Assembly: GCA_038501625.1 (NCBI GenBank)
Contig: JAZAYU010000116.1
Coordinates: 1,302,001 to 1,366,000, forward strand
Length of the DNA stretch: 64,000 nucleotides
Source of the DNA: Corbicula japonica
Lineage: Eukaryota; Mollusca; Bivalvia; Venerida; Cyrenidae
Direction: 5' to 3'
Shown here: piece by piece, positions 11,609-59,796 of the stretch
How positions within the stretch are numbered: position 1 is the stretch's first letter
Layout of the letters: each line of letters opens with the position of its first letter
Translations under genes and position numbers: made by a program
The notes under the pieces: model-generated
What the model was told of the DNA's origin: nothing
Databases searched by the model: none
Seen by the model: the letters and a program-made list of their open reading frames with translations, nothing else

Positions 11609-13050
11609 CAGTTAACAAGAGGGTCCATAGGACCCTGGGTCGCTCACCTGTCAACAACTGCTCAATGGTTGCAAGAGTTGTGTGCAAGTTTGGTAAAATC
11701 AAGTCAAAAATTTAAAAAAAATTAAGCTGCTTTTGTGGAGAAAATGTAACTAGATGATGCTCTATACCAAATATCTAAGCTCTAGGCCTTACGGTTTCAG
11801 AGAAGAAGATTTTTAAAGATTTACTATATAACACTATGTAATAAAACTAGTGACCCCCGGGGCAGAGCCATTTTCGATCCCAGGAGAATTATTTGAACAA
11901 CTTTTGTAGAGGACCACTACATGATGACACATACCAAATACCAAGGTTCTAAGCCTTGTGGTTTTAGAGAAGAATATTTTTTTTAAGTTTTCCCTATATA
12001 AGTCTAAGTAAAACAAGTGACCCCTGGGGCAGGGCCATTTTTGACCCCAGGGGGATAGTTGAACAAATTTGGTAGAGGACCACTAGATAATGCTGTATAT
12101 CAAATATTAAGGCTCTAGGCCTTGTGGTTTTAAAGAAGAAGATTTTCATGTTTTTCCTATATAACTACATGTAAACCAAGAAGACCCTAGGGCGTGGCTG
12201 ATATTGGCCCAGGGGACATAATTTGAACAGTAGACATCCATTAGACAATGCTACTTACCAAATATCTAAGCTGTACACATTGTGGTTTGTGAGAAGAAGA
12301 TTTTTATAGATTTCCTATATAAGTCTATGTAAAATGAAGTGACCCATGGGCCGGGGCCAATTTTGACCCCAGGGAAATAACTTGAACAATCTTTGTAGAG
12401 TTCCACTAGAGGTTGCTAAATGCCAAATATCTAAGCTCTAGGCCTTGTGGTTTCACACAAGAAGATTTTAAAGTTTTTCCTATATAAGTCTATGTAAAAT
12501 GAAGTGACCCCTGGGGCAGGGCCAATTTTGATCCCAGGGAAATAATTTGAACAATCTTTGTAGAGTTCCACTGGAGGGTGCTAAATGCCAAATATCTTAG
12601 CTCTAGGCCTTGCGGTTTCTGACAAGAAGATTTTTAAAGTTTTTCCTATATAAGTCTATGTAAAATGAAGTGACCCCTGGGGCAGGGCCAATTTTGACCC
12701 CAGGGAAATAATTTGAACAATCTTTGTAGAGTTCCACTAAGTGCCAAATATCTAAGCTCTAGGCCTTGTGGTTTCAGAGAAGAAGATTTTAAAAGTTTTT
12801 CCTTTATGTTGCCATGGCAACCAGAGTTCTGCATGGAATTGATTTCTTTGAACAAATTTGGAAGAGCTTCATGCAAGGAACATCCGTGGCAAGTTTCATC
12901 AACTTTGGCCCAGGGGTTTAAGAGGAGATGTTGTTTACAGTAAAAGTTTACGGACGGACAGACGACGGACGGACGGACGGCGGACAAATTGCGATCACAA
13001 AAGCTCACCTTGTCACTATGTGACAGGTGAGCTAAAAATGATTAACGAGT
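11609..13050. mobile_element. Pearl/CvA-like element with about seven core repeats and ACGG microsatellite
   Basis: Begins AACAAGAGGGTCCATAGGAC and GTCGCTCACCTG; ends CACTATGTGACAGGTGAGCT, so GCTCACCTG and CAGGTGAGC form the termini. The middle is a tandem array of roughly 155-bp units (each with TGACCCCTGGGGCAGGGCCA, TCTAAGCTCTAGGCCTTG, AGAAGAAGAT and CCTATATAAGTCTATGTA), followed by an ACGG tetranucleotide run at about 12952-12985. This inverted-end, core-repeat, microsatellite order is the published layout of bivalve pearl/CvA elements. Open frames at 12646-13103 are by-products of the repeats. Confidence 0.8.
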
Positions 13051-13319
13051 CACCGAATAAAATATACATGAATTATGAATGTCTCTCGTTTAGGCTATTA
13101 TAGATACTCCTGGTTTAAACCTCATATATATATAGAAAGAGAGTATACAAGTATATTTTACACCAGATAACATTTTCATATTCCTTCATTCCGTTTTCTT
13201 TTGTGCATTATAATTTTAATTATTTTTTTAACATGATACAATATACTTTTTGTTTATTTACGGAATGAATGACATTTGTAGTTTAAAAACATTGGCAATC
13301 TCCTTAGTTTTCGGAATGT

Positions 13320-13375
13320 ACCTTATTTATACTCCTGGTTTAGACCCCGGGGCTTAAACTAGGAGTATATAAGCT
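13320..13375. repeat. ACTCCTGGTTTAGACC palindrome
   Basis: ATACTCCTGGTTTAGACCCC followed by GGGGCTTAAACTAGGAGTAT is a near-perfect inverted repeat. The same hairpin sits in each unit of the 260-bp tandem block that follows, with degenerate forms near 13105 and 15418. Confidence 0.65.
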
Positions 13376-14190
13376 AGGTAAGAGGCAATGTTTATAAACT
13401 ACAAATTTCTATCATTCCGTAAATACATAAAAAATATATATTGTATCATGTTAAAAAGTAATATAAACGACGCATTTGTTTCGTTAAAACTACTGCAATG
13501 TTCATAAACTAGCTACACTTGTCATTCATTCCATAAATATATAAAATATATTTAAAAAAAGAAGTCTTACCGAAAATAGTCTTTAGCATGTTTCCACGCC
13601 CCCTCTTTTTTGACAATTTCTCTCGCTTTATATTATACTCCTGGTTTAGACCCAAGGGTTCAAACCAGGTGTATATATAATAAACAAATTGGTTACATTG
13701 ATTCAGCAATTTGACACTTCCAAATATCCCCCAAAACAAACCAAGCCCCATTTTTAAATATATATGAACCCCCTAAGAAAACCTTATTCCACGGGATACC
13801 CTCCCCTGCATGAAGAACTCATTACTGTGAAGTCACTCGCGTTTTTTTTTTCAGCAAATTTTCTTTTTTGACAATTTCTCTCGCTTTATATTATACTCCT
13901 GGTTTAGACCCCGGGGTTCAAACCAGGAGTATATATAACAAACGAATTGGTTACATTGATTCAGCAATTTGACACTTCCAAATATCCCCCAAAACAAACC
14001 AAGCCCCATTTTTAAATAAATATGAACCCCCTAAGAAAACCCTATTCCAGGTGATACCCTCCCCTGCATGAAGAACTTGTTACTGTGAAGTCACTCGCGT
14101 TTTTTTTTTCAGCAAATGTCCTTTTTTGACAATTTCTCTCGCTTTATATTATACTCCTGGTTTAGACCCCGGGGTTCAAACCAGGAGTAT

Positions 14191-15209
14191 GCCTTATTCT
14201 CATCGATTCGGGATTTCCCATCGATTCGTGACGTCATAAAATGGTCAGAATCGCCGCTCGTGCACTGTAAATTTCGTCCGAGTACTACGCAAGTTTCACT
14301 GTGAGCAGTTTCCAACGCATTAAGAACAATAAACATGTGAACTAAGCATTTAACCCCTCTTAATATCAAATTATATTTGCCTAAATTACAATTTCCTTTA
14401 GAAAATTACTGTTTTGTCCCAAATTTCACTAAAAAGCAACATTTGCCCGCTTCTGTTTTAACACCGCCATTTTCAAGGGAAATCACTGTGAATAGTTTTC
14501 CAATAAAACGACCTTGAACTACATCACAGTTCATAAAGTGTGTGCCATAGAGCGGAACGTAGTCCAATTAAAAGCCAATTATAAAATGCTTAACTGGGCA
14601 CAGTGTGACAAGTGCGAACAATGGCATTCTGTACGAAAATCCGGGTAGTTAGACGACGCATAGTACATTCCTATGCCCCAACTGTGAAAATTAGACAATC
14701 CAAGGTGATAGTTTAGTTATGTTTCGGTGTTTTCAATGTTATAATTGGTCAGTTTCAGTTAAATAAAACTGTTTGTTTTGTTTTAGTTGACTATTGTTCA
14801 TATGAAATGTTGTTAAATTCTTTAATGGTTACCAACTTCAATATCATTAAAAGGATTAATTCGCTCCAAAATGTTGGATATTTTTTACTACTTACAATTA
14901 ATGGAAAGCAACCTTCAATTTCTGATCCGAACTGTAGCGCGTGCCCTTACCTGCTGTCAACATTCCCGTCATCCAATCAAAATCCCGAACCGATGGGAAA
15001 AACTTTGACCTGCGATGATTAGCATGGTTGACTAATTCAGGTACGATTTTTTTTCAACATTGAGATTTTTTAACGAATTTTTTGTTGGAATTGTATAGTA
15101 AAATGGTTTGTTTATACGATTATGTTTTAAAATGGTGTGTTTAATTTGTTTGATATGTTTTATTATCTCTTAATACCACATAAGCGTCCCGAATCGACGA
15201 GAACACAGC
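14191..15209. mobile_element. 1.0-kb inserted element with imperfect 23-bp inverted ends
   Basis: Left end GCCTTATTCTCATCGATTCG, right end (minus strand) GCTGTGTTCTCGTCGATTCG; flanks are TAT/ATAT, consistent with a short TA-rich target duplication. Its limits are set independently by the interrupted tandem unit. It contains a decayed PHD-like zinc-finger fragment (see 14586-14682). No intact transposase. Confidence 0.75.
14586..14682 (+). pseudogene. Decayed PHD-like zinc-finger fragment inside the inserted element
   Basis: The frame at 14586 reads MLNWAQCDKCEQWHSVRKSG then stop; in another frame at 14668, FLCPNCEN then stop. W-x-Q-C-D-x-C-x-x-W-H followed shortly by F-x-C-P-x-C is the C-terminal half of a PHD finger. 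The stop and frame change between the two halves mark it as broken. It is probably a relic of the autonomous parent element's protein. Chance similarity cannot be excluded over so short a stretch. Confidence 0.4.
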
Positions 15210-17520
15210 ATATATATAATAAACGAATTGGTTACATTGATTCAGCAATTTGAGATAAGTTAGATTATATTCTGAGAATTAGCGATAATGCAGCGCTGCT
15301 GTACTTGCGATGACAACGATATTGTGATGCATACAGTATATAACGTGGTGGTATATAATTTAGTCAGATTCGGTTGAAATATCTCAGAAATGTTGTGTTT
15401 TTTGTAGAGTTAAAGCATTAAACCCCCCGGGGCTTAAACTGGGAGATTGCCACTGAAATGGGTACATGATGTATCCAAGACTGATGGAAATAACTTCCTC
15501 ATGCATTTTACTTATGTTAGACTAAGAAAATAATTTTGTCCGAATGTTAAAGGTCCGGATACTGGTACATTTACGAACAAATTTATTATTAGCGTCGAAG
15601 GAACGATAAAGAAATCAAACTTCAATTAACTGACCCTGATAAAGGTGGAAGCCTCGCAACTGCAAGTCTTCCGTCACTCATTATATTTTTCGAACAACCG
15701 AAATGTTAGTGAAAATCGGGCCAAGATGTTGTCATGGCGACGTAAATATTAACAGACTAAATAACGGTAACGGTAAATATCGCAATGAAACGGGTATGAT
15801 TTATACTATTCTTTTGGACATGCAGTGATTATTGGGATTTAAAATGTGACAAATATATTGTTAAAGTTTTAGAAAACTATTGTCTTTGTTATAAATGTCG
15901 TAAAAAATATTGTGCTTACTCATCATTTCCAAATTAGACTCTTACTCAGTTAGGTAATATAACTCGACTTATTGTATCTCCATACTTATAATAATGATAA
16001 TAAAAATTTGGGGCGAATAGTTCTTGAATGGGGCGAATCGTTATTAAATTACGGGCGAGTCGTTATTAAAATGGGACGAATCGAGGGTGAGGCGAACCGT
16101 TACATATTCTTCAGTTATTATCAGTAGATAAACGACTGTTGTAAACCAGAAACAAGAGGCCTCTGATTGGCTTTTTGTTTACGCCACACTTGCTGTCTCT
16201 ATCTATTTAAAATTTTTCTCTCCAGCTTCTTATCAACTAGGACTATTGTTCTTCATGATAATTCCGGCAAAAAATCAAACATGACACGGAAAAAAGATTT
16301 TTTTTTTGCAACTGTTTGTGATAAACAAAAGAAGAGGTGCAACTTATATTTTATTAAACAAAAGTAACTAGAATATGTAAAGAGATATGATGATTTTTTG
16401 CCGATTGGGATATGACAAATATCTTATCTATATTCAAAAGTGCGTACAGCAGATTTGTGCAAATCAAAGGTTGAACAATTTTCAGGTCAATATAGGCCCA
16501 TGGCAATTAATCAGTCACCATGTTAAGTGGCATCAAATTGCTATCAAAAACCCTGTTGAGATAATGATAAACATGCATATTGTAATAAGAGTTTCGTTGT
16601 ATTTTTTTTAATCTATCTCTAACTTGTGTTACATTGTTACATTCCAGCAGCGTGTACTTCTCTTGTAAACATGTATGCATATTAGAAAGAGCAATCTTAA
16701 CAGCAAAAAAAGGCACAGCTAGAGGTAAAGAAATTATAGGTTCGATTTAAATGCCAAAATGAGTTATATAATACTGTCAACAATATGTGAGATCTAATAA
16801 ATGTAAACAATTAGGATTTTTGTAAATTTGTGTTGGACTGGGAATTTCCTGATTGCACAAATAGATTAAAAATATAATGAAAATATTATAGTATTAAAAA
16901 TACTAATTTCTGACTTCATTTTAGAACGTTCTTTAAAATGACCTATTAGTCAATTAGTCACCTCATTCGACTAATAATTCCCTATGTGCTCTGGCTCTAG
17001 TTTCAGTTTCAGTAATGTCATCAAGTGTTTACTCATTTCGCTTTAAAGTTCCACTAGATACGTATGTTTTAATGTTTATGAGCTGTTGCATGCAACGCTG
17101 TCAAGAAAATGTGTGGGTTGGATTTAACTCACAAAGGCAACGTGTATGTGTTTGTTCTTATTAACCTCAATACAAATTGTATTTGTTTTCTTCATATTAA
17201 TATGGTAAGTCTGTGTCAGGTGTACCACAGAACTTCGTTAAACAGCATCCCCCGCACCGCTCAACCCCAACAAATGAAATATGCATTGCCAGTGATCTTT
17301 TGAACGTCCTGTCTTCTCATTTCCTTTTTTTTAATTTTCAGTCATGTTTTTTTAAATAATCATATTGTAATTGGTTGATCTTATTGTCCTCTCTCCTGTG
17401 AAAGTTATATGTTGTCTCCGAACTATTATTATTAACATAATATTATGACATTTTCACTTTTTCAAAAACTTCTGAGTACGAACAATGACACATTTTTATT
17501 GAGCACGCTAAGTAACGTAC
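15210..17520. other. Intergenic DNA upstream of RANBP9/10
   Basis: Mostly AT-rich with no supported gene. At 16008-16105 there is a short, diverged array of about 20-bp units (GGGCGAATCGTTATTAAA-like). The TSNAXIP1 first exon may lie in this stretch on the minus strand, but no candidate is convincing. Confidence 0.4.
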
Positions 17521-17535
17521 TGTCAATAGATGCAC

Positions 17536-17643
17536 GATTGGTCAAATTCACACATTGTCAGCCAATCAGTAGATCATTTACAACACCAGTGTTTTGTTTT
17601 CTCCGTTCTTCATCCGGGCATTGGTTTGATAGCAGAAAGGAAA
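17536..17643. promoter_or_regulatory. Probable RANBP9/10 promoter / 5' leader with CCAAT boxes
   Basis: Just upstream of the RANBP9/10 start codon are two CCAAT boxes in opposite orientation (ATTGG near 17537, CCAAT at 17562-17566 in CAGCCAATCAG) and a third, ATTGG, at about 17370. No TATA box is evident, and a pyrimidine-rich stretch (TTTTCTCCGTTCTTC) could be the initiator or leader. CCAAT pairs bind NF-Y and are common in TATA-less and bidirectional promoters. The transcription start is not shown by sequence. Confidence 0.45.
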
Positions 17644-53963
<36,320 letters not shown>

Positions 53964-56960
53964 CAAATGCTCAGCCACTAGCAATTACTTCCAGCATCAG
54001 TATATCTGCATGTTTGAGAACATTGTATGGACACTTGATTTTCAGTATACATTGATGGGATTTTTTCTTAAAGAGCTTAATTTTCGTGTAGTTCCTAGCA
54101 ATTTGAATGATGACATGTAATGTTTAATATCTTGCCTCATTACTCAGCATAGTTTAACCCTTTAAATATTCACCCTGTGGATATGCCTGATATCCCTTGT
54201 GCATCCAGTGTAGATTTAAGTGAGCCTTCACATCTGTGGTCAGGATCTACACTGATCATTTTTTAGATTCCAGCAGGATCTACATTTGTTGCAGATGGAA
54301 TGTAAGTTGTATCCATGTGGTAAAGGTCAAGCCCTATTCATCACATATAAACATTCGCAGTCAGTGCAGACTTTGCTCGATCTTCACAGCCGCGGAGTCT
54401 GCATTGTTTGCTGTAATAACAAAAATGAATGGACTGGCTTGATTTCATAGAAAAGCCCATTCATTACAGGAATTTGTTATTGTTCATTTTTGTAGCCTTC
54501 CATATATTGTTAATATATAAAGTACTGGTACCATTGGAAGTTTAACTTGCAAAATGTAACAAGTGTTGTTTTCTTCCAGTCATATTAAGTTCTGGTTTTT
54601 AGAAACTTTCTGAATCACTTGTTAATTAATGCATGATCAAATGATCTTACACAGCCATGACTCTTCTATGTCTTCAATGTAGGCTGTATTTTCTTAACCC
54701 ATTACTCCATTTATTCCACTTTTATGGCATTGATGAACAGTGTTGGTCCATACAAGCCACATCTGTGCCTTCTGATCAGGATCTACACTTTTGCTTTTAG
54801 ATTCATTTGGATATTTCTGACAAAGGAAATTAACAGTGTAGGTCTAGGTCAGATGGCTGATCATGATCAACACTGCTTGCACATGCAATAAAACACAAAT
54901 ATATTGAGAAAAGAGTTTAATGGCAATATGCATATTTTCATGTTGATCAAAAGTGAACATTATTCTTTAAGTTTTCTTCATACCTCCTGTTGGAACAAGC
55001 AGAAGAGTTCTTAGCCCTTTCCTCCATATATAAGCCTTTATGGCATGGGCGAACAGTGCAGATCCTGATCAGATGGCACAGATGGTTGCAAAGGTGTAAA
55101 AAGGTGTATATATGGAGGAAAGGGTTGCTATCCTTGAAGGCACTGCTTGGTCTGTTTGTTGTTTATTTTTATTGATATACATGTACTACCTATGTCTTTC
55201 TATGTCTGATGATTGACTGTCACATGAAATCTTGAAGCAGTTTAATAATAACACCTTTAGTTATATTCAGCTATTTGTTCAACGGACTATTTAAGGTAAC
55301 ATGCAGGAGAAAACAAATCAGAAGAAATTACAGATTACTACAAGCTGTAGAATTTATTTCAGCCTTTCAACCATTCATTTCAACATTGATCAGTTTATTA
55401 ATGGTGGAAAATTGTAGAAAATGATCTTTGAATAGATAAAGAATAACATGTTTTGCTCATGAATATTTTCAACATGGTTATTGGTATATATTTAGGGGAT
55501 AAAACTGATGTATTATGAGTGCTTTAATGTTTAAATGGATTCAAGATGAGTAAAATAATCAGACAGGTGAAAACAATACTGGGTAGATAGCTCAAGATAA
55601 GCTTTTTATATGAGAAGTATTTGGGTTGGTTGATTGTATCTAGAAACAGTTACAGGAAAGATGCAATCACATGGTGTTAAGCTTATACCTTTCAATGAAC
55701 TATAGAAGGTGTTGAAAGAGGTTAAAAATTAATGAGATAACACTACTTGTGTGCTTGAATTGTCATTCTGTTATATTTGGTTTTGGTCATAATGAGTTAT
55801 GCTAATATGCTTAGGAAAAAGTCTTGTAGTGGATATTATAACACTTCAGCCCTTTAATCCATGAGATATGGCTTTTATCCTATTAGCAACCAGTATACAT
55901 GTAGATCCAGATCAGCTGGCACATGCATACTTTGATTAGGATCTACAAAGTTTACTTTTAATTTCATTAGGATATTTTTACCTATAAGCAAACACTTTAG
56001 ACCCAGATCAGTGTAGATCCTAATTAGATGACACAATGTGCTTGCTGATTGTGACATACACTGTTCGTCAATGCCATGAACATGTATATATGGAGGAAAG
56101 GGTTAATCTCTCTTTTTCGACTATTACTGGATTTGTATTCACATGTATGTTTCTTCTACTGCTGATTCTGGAGTTCTGCCGAGTGTTACTGATGTATGTA
56201 AAATGCACCAATGTAACTGTGGATGTCTTGTTGCTGTTTATTGACAAATGTAAATAGTTGGAATAATGTAATAACCTGTTCTTGATTAAACCTGGATTTT
56301 GTTGACATTGGTTGATCATTCTTCGGGATACACATTCAGCTAGTTGTAGTTTTTCCTTGTAAATACTTTCCACATTTGCCCAATATCATTAACCTAAATC
56401 TAGAGACCAGTTTCAAATCTCAAGTATCTGATCAGTCGCCAATTCGGGCAATCAGATGCTTGAGATTTGAGACTGGTCTCCAATCTTAGTTTAATGATCT
56501 TTAGCCATTATCACAGTAATAGATGAATATACTGTATCTATCACAGTGGGGAAACCTGTACAGATACAAACCATTTAACAGCCCTGTATTATCCATAAAG
56601 CACCAGAAAAGTTGTTTTTAACAATGTTAACATCTTAGTGTATTGTAATACATTTATTTTACATGTCAATGTTTCTGGGTCTTGTTTGTATATGACTGTA
56701 AATGTTGATGGTATATATTGATACATTCTAATATATTGGTTGGTTGTTGTAGTGGTGAGAAGAGGTAGTTAATGCTGGTAAATATGTTTTTCCTTTTTCT
56801 TATCACTTTTATGATATTTATATGAATTTACCTGAAAATCAAATTGTGTGTCATAGAAAAATAAAGAAAAAAGGAAAAAGAAAGTTTTTGTGTTCAAAGT
56901 TGTCACCCTGTTAAAGAAAATAAATTTTAAGTTTGAAGTTTCTGGGGTGGGGGGTGAGGG
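53964..56960. other. RANBP9/10 3' UTR and downstream DNA
   Basis: No coding sequence recognised. AATAAA signals occur at about 54886 (inside a MITE copy), 56860 and 56919; which one is used is unknown. The stretch holds several GATCC-TGATCAG MITE copies (54150-54330, 54695-54925, 55012-55125, 55848-56105) and one palindromic MITE (56391-56500). Confidence 0.5.
56391..56500. mobile_element. Palindromic MITE, copy 2
   Basis: ACCAGTTTCAAATCTCAAGT and ACTTGAGATTTGAGACTGG-like arms around TGATCAGTCGCCAATTCGG; same family as 30402-30531 with a shortened centre. Confidence 0.7.
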
Positions 56961-57037
56961 GTTAACAACTGTTTTGTCCAAGGGTCAGAATGTCCCATCC
57001 AAACATCACACAATAAATACCATTAACACTTTCAGTG

Positions 57038-57225
57038 CTTTTTTCACTGCCAGGGGAAGGGGCCCATACTCTATTATTTGGGGGACTGGTGAAAATATTT
57101 TTTTTCTCTTGAATGAAAAAACTTGATGCAAAGTTACTTTTTGGCGAATGCTGCATGGTTTAAAGAAATTTTCAGAGGGGAGGGCACCCATAAATGGCCC
57201 CCACTAAAGAAGTAAAAAAAAAGCC
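57038..57225. repeat. Dispersed 180-bp repeat, copy 2
   Basis: Shares TTTTTTCACTGCCAGGGGAA, GGGGCCCATAC, TGCAAAGTTACTTTTTGG and CACCCATAAATGGC with 29965-30145, same orientation. Confidence 0.65.
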
Positions 57226-57527
57226 TTGTCTACACCACAGATAGGCCTTTATCACAATGTGCGTCTGATAAGGATCTACACTGTTTGCTTTTTGATTTAT
57301 TAGATTTTTTCTGATGAAGAACCAAACAGTGTAGATCCTGATCAGATGGCATGGATGTGCCAGTTTATCTGGATACTAGTATACACTGTTCCCACATGCG
57401 ATAAAATGTGTATATATGGGTTAATATATTTTTTTGGTTTATAATATCCTTGAATGGGGTTTATGTTTGAGCTTGTGTTTGTGCGACCGATTATAATGGA
57501 AAATGAAGGAAAATCATTGTAATTCTA

Positions 57528-57792
57528 TTTTTATGCCCCATTGAAGTGGGTCGCACATAGAGTTGCTTTCATCCTTACATCCGCCCGTAGGTCCCCCAAA
57601 TCTTGTGGCATCAACTCCTCATTAACTATCAGGTGGATTTCTTTCAAACTTGCACAGATGATCAATCACGATGTGTAGATGATTGTAAAGAAAAGATTTT
57701 TTCCTGCGACCATTTTTACCAGAGTTATGGCCCTTTGTTACAAATGTTGTTAAAGCAGTGGAGGCATTAGTGTCTGAGGAAACATTCTAGTT
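57528..57792. repeat. Short pearl-like element without array
   Basis: Starts TTTTTATGCCCCATTGAAGT (hairpin CCCCATTGAAGTGGG) and ends GTGTCTGAGGAAACATTCTAG-like sequence, the same end design as 2413-2872 and 34780-37203. Middle: TTATGGCCCTTTGTTAC. Non-coding. Confidence 0.55.
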
Positions 57793-58267
57793 TTTTGGTA
57801 GAGTTTGTGTGTGATACAAAGACTGTACATCTGTCTATCCATTTTGAAATCTTAAAGACAATATACAGTCTTGGAATAATTGTGGGGCATGATTAAGATC
57901 TTTTTTTTCAGATTAATGGTAAATGCAATAATTATCATAAAGTGCAGAAGGTTACCAAACGTAACATATGAGGACCAGACAAATGACATAATATATTTCC
58001 AAACTTAAATAAATCTGAGTATGGTTTCCAATTGCATTATTAGAACACCTGTAAAATTCAACCTATATCTGGGCCTAAAAATCCTCCATGGATGCATGGC
58101 ATCTATGTTCATGCAAATTAAAGATAACATGTAACTTTTTTGTAGTATTGTCATTAACATACGTAGGTAGTAACTTTGTAAATTTGTTCATCAAACATCC
58201 GAATTGAACTCTCTATGACAACATGGTCATGATTGAGCCAAAATCTGTACATAATCAGCATCATGTA

Positions 58268-58299
58268 TGTGTGCGCACACGTGTGTGTGTGTGTGTGTG

Positions 58300-58334
<35 letters not shown>

Positions 58335-58353
58335 CATGTGTGTGTGCGCGCGC
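58268..58353. repeat. (TG)n microsatellite
   Basis: About 85 bp of TG/CG dinucleotides, with CGCACACGTG at the left and GCGCGCGCG at the right end. Alternating purine-pyrimidine sequence can form Z-DNA. Confidence 0.95.
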
Positions 58354-58399
58354 GACATGATTTTTAAAGAGCTCAATGGAGTTTTATAACATTTTAATA

Positions 58400-59165
58400 T
58401 TCTCTGTCTTCTCCATTACTTGAGCATTACTCATCCTGTAGTCGACAAACTTAGTCAAACTTGATTATGACCAATATATCTCAGCTAAGTTTTTGTAACC
58501 AGGCTGATTGATGCTGTCACTCTGGAGTTATGGCCCATTAATTACTGACATTTGCTGTTGAACCTGAGCAATACTTACCCAATCATTACTTATCTGTCTA
58601 AATGCTTAACTTTGATAACCAGCCTGATTACTCGAGTAATTCTGGAGTTATTGCCCTTTAACTGCCCTTTGACAAAATGTTTGCTCTCTTACTTGGAAAG
58701 TCCTCGCCCAGTCTTTATACCAAACTTGGGTGAGAAAGCTTGTGGGTATATTATCTATAAAGTTTAGTTACTTAGAATTATAACCCTCTATAGCTGACAT
58801 TTGACTAAATAAAAAATGTCCGCTCTCATAGTGAAAGCCTTTATCCAGTCTCTTTATGGGCTCAATAGCTGAATTTGACAACTAACCAGATTGCAACTCT
58901 CTGTCCGGAGTAACCTCCAATTATCTGCATTTATTTCATCACGTATGCGTTCATGTAAACGTTAGAATGATTGTACATAAGCCAAAAACTAAAATAACAA
59001 ACCAGATTCCCATCCTTATTATATATTAAAACTACTAAAGCTATGATTTTTTTCAAACATTCTGATTGTGTAATCCAATAAGTATAACTTTTATTTTAAT
59101 CAAAATATGGCCCCTTTTCAACTTCAATTTAAGGTTAAACTTTGAAAGACTTATCTCTTAAAATT
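58400..59165. repeat. Diverged tandem array of about 130-150-bp core units
   Basis: Repeated phrases: TAACCAGGCTGATT, CTGGAGTTATGGCCC / CTGGAGTTATTGCCC, TTTGACAAAATGTTTGCTC and GCCTTTATCCAGTCT. Probably a decayed core-repeat element. Confidence 0.5.
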
Positions 59166-59245
59166 TAAAGAAACTGCATTTAAATAGAGGGGTGTAAAAC
59201 AAACTTATTTTTTGTAAAATAGAAGAACCTTCTTGAGCCCGATCA

Positions 59246-59376
59246 AACTAAAACTAAGATTGGATACCAGTCGCAAATCTCAAGCATCTGATTGGCTGAA
59301 ATGTCGACCAGTCGCCATTTAAGCCAGTCTGATGCTAGAGATTCGAGATTGGTTTCCAGATTTAGTGTTATTATCT
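59246..59376. mobile_element. Palindromic MITE, copy 3
   Basis: CGCAAATCTCAAGCATCTGA, TTGGCTGAAATG and inverted arm GATGCTAGAGATTCGAGATT; more diverged arms than the copy at 59667. Confidence 0.7.
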
Positions 59377-59666
59377 TGGTCCCTGAGCGTCTTGCTCGAT
59401 AGCAGTATAGGTAATTTTCTATACACCTTGGCAAAACTTTGTTGAAATGCTTACTTATGTGGAAGAAACATTGATAGCAAAAAGACTGGGATTATCTAAA
59501 TGTTGCTAACTTTTAATCACTCAGTGATTTTTGTATGTAGCAAAGGATTTCAACAAACTCTGGAAAACATTTTCATTGAATATGTGAAATTTTGAACTTG
59601 CCGTTTGAACAGAAGTTGGTATAAGAACATCATTACACTTGTTTTAGTATCAGATCGGTGCCCAAT

Positions 59667-59796
59667 GTTATAAAACTGAGCATGGAAACCAATCTCAAAT
59701 CTCAAGCATCTGATTGCCTGAAATGGTGACCAGTCGCCATTTCAGCCAATCAGATGCTTGAGATTTGAGACTGGTTTCCAAACTCAGCTTTATAAC
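59667..59796. mobile_element. Palindromic MITE, copy 4 (least diverged)
   Basis: GTTATAAAACTGAGCATGG ... AATCTCAAGCATCTGATTGC and the inverted arm, 130 bp, arms almost perfectly complementary. 59797-60660 shows nothing else recognised. Confidence 0.85.

Larger units (their letters stand above)
13603..15270. repeat. Tandem block of about 260-bp units, third unit split by an insertion
   Basis: Units begin TTTTTTGACAATTTCTCTCG near 13605, 13865 and 14120; each carries the CTCCTGGTTTAGACCC hairpin, then GGTTACATTGATTCAGCAAT and AACAAACCAAGCCCCATTT. The third unit stops within the hairpin at 14190 and resumes at 15210 with TATATATAATAAACGAATTG, so about 1.02 kb was inserted after the array formed. 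Confidence 0.8.

Noticed and set aside
12646..13103. Overlapping open frames on both strands
   Set aside because: They are translations of the pearl-like core repeats and ACGG microsatellite.
17530..17643. Upstream in-frame ATG as the RANBP9/10 start
   Set aside because: Would add 38 residues without family similarity and overlaps the CCAAT-box region; the ATG at 17644 has a better context and matches the RANBP10-type N-terminus.
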